A stretch of DNA of 44,934 nucleotides from Candidatus Coprenecus stercorigallinarum (GCA_018711305.1 DVIL01000076.1:1-44934); one strand, 5' to 3'; positions 34,455 through 42,980 are shown, numbered from the stretch's first letter. Numbers and translations: made by a program. Notes: generated by a model not told the origin, from the sequence alone.

Positions 34455-36605
34455 TTATTCGTAAATAAGTTCTATGTCGTCGATGGTAAGGGTACTGCCG
34501 CCGTGAACATTGGCGGTCTTGTTACCTCCATAGGTAATAGATTGATCATAATCCCATTTATCGCTATCACTACCGCTGACAAACTCGATGTATATCCCGT
34601 CTGCTTTCAAATCTGCCCTACTGTATGTTATATCAACTGACAGATCTGTCCAGTTTGCCTTTGATTCTGATGACGTGAATGTTCCTTCACCTATGACAGT
34701 ATCACCACTTTTAATTGAAACATAAACCTTGAAAATATCAGAATCATTCGGTGAATACTTATACCAGAACTTCATCTTGTCCGGACGCGACGGGAATGAG
34801 CGTCCCTGCTCACCTCCGTACACTCCGGTGAATATACGTCCGAAACCGACTGTCGGACTTGGTGCAGTTCCACTCGTCGCTGTATTGCTTATCGCTATGA
34901 CCATTAACTGAGCAGCCTTTTCTCCGGTTCTGCCAGAAACATATGAGACCATAGGGAAACTTTTATAATCAATATTAGATACCGTCCTATTACCTGGTGT
35001 TGTTTCTGAATTGTTGCAGTCCCACCACCTTGTATTCTCATTAATGTAAGGCGCATAATTAGTCTGGTCTTCCGCACCAAGCCCGAATAGTCCTTCAGTA
35101 GCACGATATTCCCACTCGCTCCACTCCTCGAACCCTGCATTCTCCACCTGCTGGGTGGCCTCAGTCGTAAACTCACGGACCTCTTCCGAAATATTGGCAT
35201 TGTCGACGTACGCAGCTACGACCTGATACTTGGTCGAAGGCTCCAACCCGGTGATAGTTACAGTCTTGCTGCCCTCGGAGACGGTCCCGGTAAAGGCGGG
35301 ACGTACCCATTCCTCGCTGCCCTCAGCCTTCACCAAGGGATAGAGATATTCGGGATTGCCGTCTGTCGTCATCGTCACGTTGTAGACCCTGCGGGCCCAG
35401 ACATTGCCGTCATCCACTGGGGAGATGGACTTGGATGCCGGCTTGGGAGCCAGTGCCCATCTGCCGTCAGCTGTCTTTCCCAATCCGTCGGTGACCTTAA
35501 TGCCAAGGCTTTGCCCGGAGCCGTCTTCCAGCACCCTCACCAACATCGCTATGCTGCTGAAGTCTATTTTCTGCGTACGGGAACGGTACAGGTCCGGAAC
35601 TGTAAAGCCTGCATCGGAGAGTTTCGACTTCTGTTCCTCCGTCAGATCGAGCAGGTCCATGTCCGAGGCCCAGGCAAGCTCGGGATTGGAGCTGGACACC
35701 GAAACCTTCAGACTGTAGATTCCTGCCGGTACATTCATATCCACTACGAAAGGATCTCCTTCGGGCAGGACACCCTCGACGAAGGATATGGACTCGCCAT
35801 CCGCCGTAAAGGCCGCTGTCATTTCCGGAGCATCGGCGGGGAGCATGAAGGACGGCAGGGTCACACCCACATCCTTCCTGTCAGTACTGCTGTCCACAAT
35901 GACGGTCAACGATACATTTTCCTTTTCAATAGGCTGGGTATCGACTTTGAGGGTTATGTAGTCGCCTGCCGCCGCAGCAATGCTGCTGCTGTTCATGAAA
36001 TACTTTTTCTCCCCTGCCGCATCCGTCAGCTCGACATACACAGACAACTCCCCGGCATGGATGTAACCCGAGCGGGCCTCATTTTTGCCGAATATCACCG
36101 AACCACGGTCGCTGTAGACAATGGTCCTGAAATCAGTATAATCCTCGCGGATATTCTCACCGTATTCTACTGCAAGCCGAGCATTGCCCATAGAGCACAC
36201 CACAGCCACTTCCGTGGTCTGCTGGGGGACGACAGTGAATTCCTGCTCACCCATAAAGAACAACGCCTGAAAACCGCTCGCGGTAGAATCACCGTAAACG
36301 GCCCTGATACGGTAGGGCCCGCCGGCATTCATCTGGAAACCGGCTCCTTCCTGCGACTTGTACTCTGCAAATGTGGACCACCGCTTGAAAATAACTCCCG
36401 AGGAGTTGATGACCTCCACCTGGAAGTCATCCGGATCAAGCTGCAGGTCATCCATGACTTCGGCCTTAGTAGCAGGTAAGTCCGTCGTCAGGTCTATCAT
36501 CACCCCGCCCATGCCGGGTGAGTAGAGGGTCTCCTCCTTACGCGAACAGGAGACCGTGAGTACAAGGAGCATGAAGAGTACTGGAACAAATCTCTTTTTA
36601 CTCAT
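34455..36605 (-). CDS. DUF4493 + fibronectin-like + PCMD lipoprotein, first gene of operon
   Basis: The 716-residue lipoprotein (lipobox VSC with Leu upstream, Cys20) has DUF4493 (about 25-245: GGPYRIRAVYGDSTASGFQA, LFFMGEQEFTVVPQQTTEV, SDRGSVIFGKNEARSGY), a beta-rich module (about 250-385), a fibronectin-III-like module (about 390-485: ITGLEPSTKYQVVAAYVDNA) and a PCMD domain (about 490-716, ending GGSTLTIDDIELIYE). The segment 34480-35110, which codes for the PCMD part, is clearly AT-richer than the GC-rich first two thirds. It leads the six-gene operon, with a -7 promoter box 45 bases upstream. Confidence 0.82.
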   Translation of the reverse strand: MSKKRFVPVLFMLLVLTVSCSRKEETLYSPGMGGVMIDLTTDLPATKAEVMDDLQLDPDDFQVEVINSSGVIFKRWSTFAEYKSQEGAGFQMNAGGPYRIRAVYGDSTASGFQALFFMGEQEFTVVPQQTTEVAVVCSMGNARLAVEYGENIREDYTDFRTIVYSDRGSVIFGKNEARSGYIHAGELSVYVELTDAAGEKKYFMNSSSIAAAAGDYITLKVDTQPIEKENVSLTVIVDSSTDRKDVGVTLPSFMLPADAPEMTAAFTADGESISFVEGVLPEGDPFVVDMNVPAGIYSLKVSVSSSNPELAWASDMDLLDLTEEQKSKLSDAGFTVPDLYRSRTQKIDFSSIAMLVRVLEDGSGQSLGIKVTDGLGKTADGRWALAPKPASKSISPVDDGNVWARRVYNVTMTTDGNPEYLYPLVKAEGSEEWVRPAFTGTVSEGSKTVTITGLEPSTKYQVVAAYVDNANISEEVREFTTEATQQVENAGFEEWSEWEYRATEGLFGLGAEDQTNYAPYINENTRWWDCNNSETTPGNRTVSNIDYKSFPMVSYVSGRTGEKAAQLMVIAISNTATSGTAPSPTVGFGRIFTGVYGGEQGRSFPSRPDKMKFWYKYSPNDSDIFKVYVSIKSGDTVIGEGTFTSSESKANWTDLSVDITYSRADLKADGIYIEFVSGSDSDKWDYDQSITYGGNKTANVHGGSTLTIDDIELIYE

Positions 36606-36650
36606 TCGTGAACCTTTAGGTTTAGCACTAATTTTCCATTATAACCGTCG

Positions 36651-36658
36651 CAAAAGTA
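36651..36658 (-). promoter_or_regulatory. Predicted -7 element of the DUF4493/PCMD operon
   Basis: TACTTTTG on the minus strand, about 46 bases before the first start codon. No clear -33 box is seen. It is divergent from the parE promoter. Confidence 0.5.
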
Positions 36659-36701
36659 GCATTTTTTTCTCCAGTGGAATCATTCTTCCCGAAATTCTTA
36701 A

Positions 36702-36709
36702 TAAATTTG
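36702..36709 (+). promoter_or_regulatory. Predicted -7 element for parE
   Basis: TAAATTTG, 30 bases before the parE ATG at 36740, matches TAnnTTTG. A -33 box is not evident. Confidence 0.5.
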
Positions 36710-36739
36710 CGGGGTCCCAAAAAGGGGCATTTCAGGATA

Positions 36740-38587
36740 ATGAGCGAAGAATTAAGGAATTACGACAGCAGTACGATAGAGACCCTCGACTGGTACACCC
36801 ACATCCGCACCCGCCCCGGCATGTACATCGGCAGCACCGGAGACGGCTCGATGCCGGACGACGGCCTGTATGTGCTGGTCAAGGAAGTGATTGACAACTC
36901 GATAGATGAATATGCCTCCGGCTTCGGCCGCGAGATCATCATCACCGTGGAGGGCCGTCAGGTGACGGTGCGCGACTTCGGCCGCGGCATACCTTTGGAG
37001 AAGCTGGTGGACGCCTCCAGCAAGCTGATGACCGGCGGCAAGTTCGACAGCGGAGCCTTCAAGAAAAGCGTCGGGCTCAACGGTATAGGTATCAAGGCGG
37101 TCAATGCCACCTCGGTATATTTTCAGGTAACGGCATGGAGGGACGGAAAATGGCGTAGCGCCACTTATTCGAAGGGTATCCTCGAAAAGGACGAGAGCGG
37201 GGAAGGCTCTGCTGAGAAGAACGGCACCCTGGTCAGTTTCATTGCCGACGACGAGGTCTTCCACAACTACTCCTACAATATGGAGTTCATCGAGACCATG
37301 GTACGCAACTACGCCTACCTCAACACCGGTCTGACCCTCCGTCTCAACGGCACGGCATATCATTCGCAGAACGGTCTGCTGGACCTGGTCAACGAGACCA
37401 TGGTCGCCGAGCCGCTGTACCCCCCTATCCATCTGAAGGGCGATGACATAGAGTGCGTCATCACCCACGGGGACAGCAACGGGGAGAACATCGCCTCCTT
37501 TGTCAACGGCCAGAACACCACCCAGGGCGGCACCCATCTCGCCGCATTCCGCGAGGCTGTGGCCAAGACCGTCAAGGAGCATTTCAAGAAGGATTTCGAG
37601 CCGGCTGACATACGCCAGTCGATAGTCGGAGCCATCAGCATCAGGGTCAATGAGCCGGGCTTCGGCAACCAGACCAAGACCAAGCTCAGCTCCAAGGACG
37701 TGCGCCCCGGTCTGTCGGTCCGCTCCTTCATAGGGGATTTCATCCAGGAAGAACTGGACAACTACCTGCACAAGCATCCGGAGACTGCATCGATAATGCT
37801 CAAGAAGATCCAGGCCTCCGAGAAGGAGCGCAAGGCCATCTCCGGCATCCAGAAGAACATCAAGGAAAAGGTCAAGAAGGCCAGCCTCTGCAACAAGAAG
37901 CTGCGCGACTGCCGCGTACACTACACCGATACCCGCAATCCCCTGGCCGAGCAGTCCTCGATATTCATTACCGAGGGAGACTCCGCCAGCGGCTCGATCA
38001 CCAAGATCCGCGATGTGAACACCCAGGCCGTGTTCAGCCTCAGGGGCAAGCCCCTCAACTGCGTGCAGAAGAGCGAGAAGGAAGTCCGCGAGAATGAGGA
38101 GATGCTCCTGCTCAAGGCCGCCCTCAACGTCGAGGAGGACATGGACAACCTGCGCTACAACAAGATAATCATCGCCACCGATGCCGATGTGGACGGCATG
38201 CACATCCGCCTGCTGATGGTCAGCTTCTTCCTGAAATACTACCCCGACCTCATCCGTCAGGGTCACGTCTACATCCTCCAGACCCCCCTCTTCCGCGTGC
38301 GCAACAAGAAGCGCAGCATCTACTGCTACAACGAGGAGGAAAAGACCGCAGCCATGAAGGAGCTCGGGGCCGGCCATGAGATCACCCGTTTCAAAGGTCT
38401 CGGAGAGATATCCCCGGACGAGTTCAAGGACTTCATCGGAGAAGAGATGCGTCTCGACCCGGTCCGCCTCGATCCGGACGACAGCATTCCTCCCCTGCTG
38501 CAGTTCTACATGGGGAAGAACACCATGGACCGCCAGTCATTCATCCGTCAGAACCTGCGTTCCGACTTAATCCTTGAAATCGTATAA
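36740..38587 (+). CDS. parE: Type IIA topoisomerase subunit B (topoisomerase IV ParE)
   Basis: ParE is the ATPase subunit of topoisomerase IV, which unlinks daughter chromosomes. The 615-residue protein has the GHKL ATPase domain (IRTRPGMYIGSTG, EVIDNSIDEYASG, DFGRGIP, GLNGIGIKAVNA), the transducer domain, and the TOPRIM domain with ITEGDSASGS and ATDADVDGMHIR. The end, FKGLGEISPDEFKDF then QFYMGKNTMDRQSFI, matches ParE/GyrB. EGDSASGS rather than EGDSAGG and the compact length favour ParE. The ATG at 36740 has an AGGA sequence upstream; an earlier start at 36674 has no family support. No parC follows it in the window; its stop overlaps the acyltransferase start (TAATG). Confidence 0.92.
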   Translation: MSEELRNYDSSTIETLDWYTHIRTRPGMYIGSTGDGSMPDDGLYVLVKEVIDNSIDEYASGFGREIIITVEGRQVTVRDFGRGIPLEKLVDASSKLMTGGKFDSGAFKKSVGLNGIGIKAVNATSVYFQVTAWRDGKWRSATYSKGILEKDESGEGSAEKNGTLVSFIADDEVFHNYSYNMEFIETMVRNYAYLNTGLTLRLNGTAYHSQNGLLDLVNETMVAEPLYPPIHLKGDDIECVITHGDSNGENIASFVNGQNTTQGGTHLAAFREAVAKTVKEHFKKDFEPADIRQSIVGAISIRVNEPGFGNQTKTKLSSKDVRPGLSVRSFIGDFIQEELDNYLHKHPETASIMLKKIQASEKERKAISGIQKNIKEKVKKASLCNKKLRDCRVHYTDTRNPLAEQSSIFITEGDSASGSITKIRDVNTQAVFSLRGKPLNCVQKSEKEVRENEEMLLLKAALNVEEDMDNLRYNKIIIATDADVDGMHIRLLMVSFFLKYYPDLIRQGHVYILQTPLFRVRNKKRSIYCYNEEEKTAAMKELGAGHEITRFKGLGEISPDEFKDFIGEEMRLDPVRLDPDDSIPPLLQFYMGKNTMDRQSFIRQNLRSDLILEIV

Positions 38588-39165
38588 TGAGAATAATCAG
38601 TCCCAAAACCGCCAGGCGCATACTCAACATGATGGGTTGGAAAGGAATGGACGAGGCCATCCCGGCGCCCAAGTGCATCATCCTCGGAGCGCCCCACACC
38701 TCGATCTGGGACTTCGTCATATCCTGGCTCTACTACCGCTCCGTCGGGGGCAATGCCAAGGTAATGATAAAGAAGGGCTTCTTCAAATGGCCCCTCGGTC
38801 CCGTTCTCCGTCATCTCGGCGGCATCCCCGTTGACCGCACCACCGGCGGCGGAGCCCATCTGGTGCGCCAGATGATAGAGGAGTTCGAGAAGGACGAATA
38901 CTTCCAGCTGGCCATAGCCCCGGAGGGCACGCGCCGGCCCGTAAAACGGTGGAAGGGAGGCTTCCACCTGATAGCCAAGGCTACCGGAGTACCGGTCTTC
39001 CTCGGCTATTTCGACTGGGGTACCAAGACAGTAGGCGCCAAGGAGGAGTTCCACATCACCGACGACGTGGATGCTGACCTCAAACGCATCAGACAGTGGT
39101 ACAAGGACAAAGGTGTAGTGGGAAAATATCCTGAAAAATTCACTACCGGGGACGACCTGGATTAA
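38587..39165 (+). CDS. PlsC-like 1-acyl-glycerol-phosphate acyltransferase family protein
   Basis: The 192-residue protein has the acyltransferase motif I H-x-x-x-x-D in GAPHTSIWDFV and motif III in APEGTRRPVKRWKGGFHLI, as in LPLAT/PlsC-like enzymes that acylate lysophosphatidate or related acceptors at the inner membrane. It is shorter than PlsC and without an obvious N-terminal membrane helix, so the acceptor is uncertain. The gene is coupled to parE by a one-base stop/start overlap and is followed 12 bases later by an acyl-CoA ligase, a natural supplier of acyl groups. Confidence 0.85.
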   Translation: MRIISPKTARRILNMMGWKGMDEAIPAPKCIILGAPHTSIWDFVISWLYYRSVGGNAKVMIKKGFFKWPLGPVLRHLGGIPVDRTTGGGAHLVRQMIEEFEKDEYFQLAIAPEGTRRPVKRWKGGFHLIAKATGVPVFLGYFDWGTKTVGAKEEFHITDDVDADLKRIRQWYKDKGVVGKYPEKFTTGDDLD

Positions 39166-39177
39166 CAGCACAGCATT

Positions 39178-40857
39178 ATGGACAACATACATCAGCGGTC
39201 GCTCAGAGCGCTGCTCGAATTTTCATTTACCAGATACGGAGACAAGCCCTTCCTGCATTTCATAGACGGGCCGGGCTACACATACGCGGAGTTTCACGCC
39301 AAAGTCTATGAGGTAGGAGAACTGCTCTCCCGCTACGGGCTCGGCCGGAACGACATGATCGGCCTCCTGAGCCAGAACATGCCCAACTGGGGAGTAGCCT
39401 ATTTCGCCACCACGGCCTTCGGGAGGATAACCCTGCCGATGCTGCCCGATTTTTCCGAAAGCGAGATCAAGCACATCCTCAAACATTCCGCCGCCAAGGC
39501 CCTCTTCGTCTCCCGCAAACTGCTGCCGAAGGTCCTGCCCAAGGCCCTCGACCGGCTGGAAGTGATCATCTGCCTGGACGATTTCTCCATAATCAAGGGA
39601 GAACCGTGCCCGGCCGGCCCCGCCCCCCTGCCCTCCGAAGAGGAGATACAGCCCGATGACCTGGCCGCCATCATCTACACCTCCGGCACCACAGGCAGCT
39701 CCAAAGGAGTGATGCTCAGCCACCGCAACCTCTGCGCCAACCTCTGGTCCACCGAGGATGCCCGCCCGAGCTTCGACTGGGACGTATGGCTCTCCCTCCT
39801 TCCCCTGTCCCATACCCTCGAATGCAGCATGTGCCTCCTCCTCCCGATGCAGGCCGGAGCCAGCGTAAACTACATCGAGAAGGCCCCCACCCCCTCAATC
39901 CTGATGAACGCCCTCGCGAAGGTGCGTCCCACAACGATATTGTCCGTACCCCTTATTATAGAAAAGGTATACCGCAGCGCCGTCCTGCCCAAACTCACCG
40001 CGACACCGCTGCTGCGTTTCATGCACCGCATCCCCCCTCTCAGGAAGATGATGCACCGCAAGGCCGGGAAGCAGCTCTTTGAGAAATTCGGAGGACGCAT
40101 CCGGTTCTTCGGCATAGGCGGGGCAAGACTCGACCCCGAAGTTGAGCGTTTTCTGCTCGAAGCCCATTTCCCCTACGCCATAGGCTACGGCCTCACCGAG
40201 ACATCGCCCCTCATCGCCGCCGCTCCCCCCGACATGGTACGGCTCGGATCCACCGGTCCGGTAGTCAAGGGAGTAGAGCTTCGGCTGCTGGACAAAGACC
40301 CCAAGACCGGCGTGGGAGAGATAGCCGTCAAGGGGGACAATGTCTTCAAAGGCTATTTCAACAATCCGGAAGCCACCTCGTCTGCCTTCACCGAAGACGG
40401 CTGGTTCAAGACCCGCGACCTCGGCAAGCTGGACAAGGACGGCTGGCTCTATATCAAGGGCCGTTCCTCCACCACCATCATCGGACCCAGCGGAGAGAAC
40501 ATCTACCCCGAGGAAGTCGAGAGCGTCATCAACAGCCACGACATGGTGGCCGAGTCCCTGGTAACCAATCGCAAAGGCCGCCTGACCGCCCTCGTCCACT
40601 TCGACTCCGAGAAACTCAAGGCCTTCCTCGAATCCACAGATGAGTTCAAGCGCACCACCCAGGAGAAACTCGAGAACCTCAAGAAAGAGCTCCTCGAATA
40701 CGTCAACCAGAAAGTCAGCAAATTCTCCCGCATCAGCGAGATAGCCCCCCAGGACCAGGCCTTCGAGAAGACCGCCACCCACAAAATCAAGCGCTACCTC
40801 TACGACGGGTCCAAGACTTCCGGCAAGTCCTCCAAGGACAGTAAGGGTTCAAAGTAG
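39178..40857 (+). CDS. Long-chain acyl-CoA synthetase (AMP-binding)
   Basis: This adenylate-forming ligase activates a fatty acid with ATP and CoA. The 559 residues contain the P-loop-like IIYTSGTTGSSKGVMLSH (about residues 163-180), GYGLTETSPLIA, the GWFKTRDLGKLDKDGWLYIKG hinge region and IYPEEVES. The catalytic Lys near the C-terminus is likely in ATHKIKRYLY. It ends in a Ser/Lys-rich tail (GSKTSGKSSKDSKGSK). Together with the PlsC-like gene it forms a lipid-acylation pair behind parE. Palindrome locus 3 begins 31 bases after its stop. Confidence 0.93.
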   Translation: MDNIHQRSLRALLEFSFTRYGDKPFLHFIDGPGYTYAEFHAKVYEVGELLSRYGLGRNDMIGLLSQNMPNWGVAYFATTAFGRITLPMLPDFSESEIKHILKHSAAKALFVSRKLLPKVLPKALDRLEVIICLDDFSIIKGEPCPAGPAPLPSEEEIQPDDLAAIIYTSGTTGSSKGVMLSHRNLCANLWSTEDARPSFDWDVWLSLLPLSHTLECSMCLLLPMQAGASVNYIEKAPTPSILMNALAKVRPTTILSVPLIIEKVYRSAVLPKLTATPLLRFMHRIPPLRKMMHRKAGKQLFEKFGGRIRFFGIGGARLDPEVERFLLEAHFPYAIGYGLTETSPLIAAAPPDMVRLGSTGPVVKGVELRLLDKDPKTGVGEIAVKGDNVFKGYFNNPEATSSAFTEDGWFKTRDLGKLDKDGWLYIKGRSSTTIIGPSGENIYPEEVESVINSHDMVAESLVTNRKGRLTALVHFDSEKLKAFLESTDEFKRTTQEKLENLKKELLEYVNQKVSKFSRISEIAPQDQAFEKTATHKIKRYLYDGSKTSGKSSKDSKGSK

Positions 40858-40887
40858 CCACTTTCAAGTAGCGGCTTTGAACATCTC

Positions 40888-40982
40888 ACTCCTTCCGAAG
40901 GAGTCGGGAATTGTCGGGATTCGGCTACTCCTTCCGAAGGAGTAGGTATTTGCCGGGATTTAGCCGCTCCTTCCAAAGGAGT
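40888..40982. repeat. Palindrome locus 3a: three palindromes exactly 39 bp apart
   Basis: ACTCCTTCCGAAGGAGT at 40888-40904 and 40927-40943, and a degenerate GCTCCTTCCAAAGGAGT at 40966-40982. The two 22-base spacers resemble each other (GGAATTGTCGGGATT and GGTATTTGCCGGGATTT), so the true unit is 39 bp: a 17-base palindrome plus a related spacer. It lies just after the acyl-CoA ligase gene. Confidence 0.9.
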
Positions 40983-41065
40983 GGAATGTTGCACTTAAGC
41001 CGGTCGGCCTATAACGAAATCCAGAAGGTAGTGGCAAAAGACCACTTCTCTCGGCACCTTCACCT

Positions 41066-41385
41066 TAACTAACTCACCTTCCGAAGGTGGGACGATTTCG
41101 CAGGAAAACTGCACACCTTCGGAAGGTGGGAAAGGCCGGAGCGGAAGGAAAACGCGGCTACAGACGCTGTGGCGGACATGGCGCGAATACTCACCTTCCG
41201 AAGGTGGGACGATTTCGCAGGAAAACCGCATACCTTCCGAAGGTGGGAAAGGCAAGAACGGAAGGAAAATGCCGCTACAGACGCTGTGGCGGACATGCTG
41301 CGAATACTCACCTTCCGAAGGTGGGACGATTTCGCGGAAAAACTGCACACCTTCCGAAGGTGCGAAAGGCCAGGAGAAGGAGGAC
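41066..41385. repeat. Palindrome locus 3b: three 117-bp tandem units, six palindromes
   Basis: CACCTTCNGAAGGTG palindromes start at 41075, 41114, 41192, 41231 (first base T), 41309 and 41348. The steps are 39, 78, 39, 78 and 39, so the unit is exactly 117 bp (three times 39). Between pairs the sequence GCTACAGACGCTGTGGCGG recurs. The array ends 26 bases from the stop of the convergent metallophosphatase gene. No T-runs follow the palindromes. The 40983-41065 stretch between 3a and 3b has no recognisable feature. Confidence 0.9.
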
Positions 41386-41387
41386 GG

Positions 41388-42224
41388 CTACTTGAAGTCA
41401 ATGTCGAAACGGCCTACCCACTCGCCCTGGGCACCGGCCTGCACAACAACGACGTCACGGCCGACGCGGTTCTTGTAGACGCGGTCGGTTTTTAGGAAGG
41501 TGTGGCTGTGGCCGCCTATGATGATGTCGATATTCTCGGAGTCCTTGGCCAGGGCGACATCGTTGGCCTGGTCAGGATAGCCGGAGTAGCCGAGATGGGA
41601 AAGGGCTATCACCAAGTCGCACTTTTCCTCCTTCTTGAGATACTCTGCCCACTTGTCGGCCGTAGCAAAGGCATCCATGTAGATTATACCCTTGAGGTTC
41701 TGTCTGGCCACCAGAGTACGGAGCGGAACAGTCAGACCGAAAATGCCTATCTTCCTGCCTGCCTTCTCCACTATCACGTATGGCTTGACTATGGACTCCA
41801 AAGCTGTGCCCGAAAAGTCGTAATTGGCACAGACTGTCTGGAACTTGGCCTTGGAGAGGCGGCGGGCCAGTTCATCCACCCCGTTGTCATATTCATGGTT
41901 GCCGATGGCCACTACCTCGTATCCGAGGGCATTCATCACCTCCATCTCGAGGTCTCCCCCGAAGACGGTAAAATAAGGAGTGCCCTGATTGTAGTCCCCG
42001 GCGTCGACGATGAGCACATGGTCCTTGCCATACCGGTCCAGCACCTGACGGAAATATTCGGCACGCCTGTGTACCCCCCTGGTACCGGCGCCCTTGCCTA
42101 CACGCACTTCCTCTATCTGGGAATGGGTATCATTGGTATGCAGAATCACAAGGTCCTGGGCACTCGCGGAAGAAACCGCCACAGACAGGAGCAACGCAGC
42201 TGCAAATATATGTCTCACTTTCAT
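41388..42224 (-). CDS. Secreted metallophosphatase, N-terminal half of a split 5'-nucleotidase
   Basis: The 278-residue protein has a signal peptide (ending SASA, residue 22) and the calcineurin-like metallophosphoesterase domain of UshA-type 5'-nucleotidases: LHTNDTHSQIEE, DAGDYNQGTP, GNHEYDNG and GGHSHTF with the metal-binding Asp, His and Asn. It stops where the substrate-binding C-terminal domain would begin. That domain is encoded by the gene just upstream (42234-42980), nine bases away. The two products together would form a periplasmic nucleotide-scavenging enzyme. Confidence 0.93.
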   Translation of the reverse strand: MKVRHIFAAALLLSVAVSSASAQDLVILHTNDTHSQIEEVRVGKGAGTRGVHRRAEYFRQVLDRYGKDHVLIVDAGDYNQGTPYFTVFGGDLEMEVMNALGYEVVAIGNHEYDNGVDELARRLSKAKFQTVCANYDFSGTALESIVKPYVIVEKAGRKIGIFGLTVPLRTLVARQNLKGIIYMDAFATADKWAEYLKKEEKCDLVIALSHLGYSGYPDQANDVALAKDSENIDIIIGGHSHTFLKTDRVYKNRVGRDVVVVQAGAQGEWVGRFDIDFK

Positions 42225-42233
42225 AATTTTTCC

Positions 42234-42980
42234 TTAATCATCAATAATTACACGTCCGTCAGTCTTGTTCTCGAGGACAATCCCTGACTCGGAAAGTTCC
42301 TCTAAATAGGCGACAGCCGCATCACGCATCACTATGCCGGTGCGCTCTATTGACACGGCCTCACTGCCGATGTGGAAACGGTCGCCGCCATCGAGGAGGA
42401 AGTCGATGGTCACAAGATTGTACAAAGCGTCATCCTCGAGTGGATGGCCGTCTATCATACAGTTCTCTATTTCCTTGTCTTCAACGAGAATACGTACGCC
42501 ACCAAGGGCCTCGAAACGTTCCCTGTGCGCAAAGTTCTCCAAAATCTCCCGCACGTCCTTGCCTTTCATCACGGCCACCACGACCGAATTGTTGAACGGC
42601 AGGGTGGAATAGACATCGTAGACACGGACAGCCCCCTTGGGGAAATTACTCCTTATACCTCCCATATTGGTGAGGGAAAGCGTAGGATAGTCATTGTCAA
42701 TAAACGGCGCGGCGGCATGGATCAGCATATCGGCGACAAGGTTGGTAAGGGCGCTCTCCGGCTGGTCCTCCTGTATCTCCGCATTGGAGTAAATCACCAC
42801 TTTCATCAGCGGGGCCATCTGTTCCTCATGCTCGGCCACGATACGGTCAACAGGATAAACGGTTGAACTCTCGTAGGTCGAATCCATCCGCACTCTCTGC
42901 CAGTGGTACTCAAAGTTCTGCGCTCCAAGAAAAGGGAAGGGGAGCACAGCGGCTATAATCATTAACAGAAATTTTCGCAT
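42234..42980 (-). CDS. 5'-nucleotidase C-terminal-domain protein, other half of the split enzyme
   Basis: The 248-residue exported protein (signal peptide ending FLGAQ, residue 21) matches the C-terminal substrate-specificity domain of 5'-nucleotidases: ESALTNLVADMLIHAA, LTNMGGIRSNFPKGAVRVYD and STLPFNNSVVVAVMKGKDV. It contains no metallophosphoesterase motifs of its own, so it needs the partner at 41388-42224. The gene order, C-terminal domain first, is reversed compared with the fused protein. Confidence 0.93.
   Translation of the reverse strand: MRKFLLMIIAAVLPFPFLGAQNFEYHWQRVRMDSTYESSTVYPVDRIVAEHEEQMAPLMKVVIYSNAEIQEDQPESALTNLVADMLIHAAAPFIDNDYPTLSLTNMGGIRSNFPKGAVRVYDVYSTLPFNNSVVVAVMKGKDVREILENFAHRERFEALGGVRILVEDKEIENCMIDGHPLEDDALYNLVTIDFLLDGGDRFHIGSEAVSIERTGIVMRDAAVAYLEELSESGIVLENKTDGRVIIDD

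Noticed and set aside
36752-38377. 541-codon open frame antisense to parE
   Set aside because: It mirrors the strongly conserved parE frame in GC-rich DNA, has no recognisable domain and no independent start signal.
40888-41362. CRISPR array
   Set aside because: The repeats are 15-17 bases, spacers resemble each other, spacing includes 78-base gaps, and no cas gene is present.
40995-41401. Repeat-encoded proteins with recurring PSEG motifs in the palindrome array
   Set aside because: Four or more frames on both strands stay open because the 117-bp unit lacks stops, so openness is not evidence of coding. The sister array has a 116-bp unit that breaks the frame.
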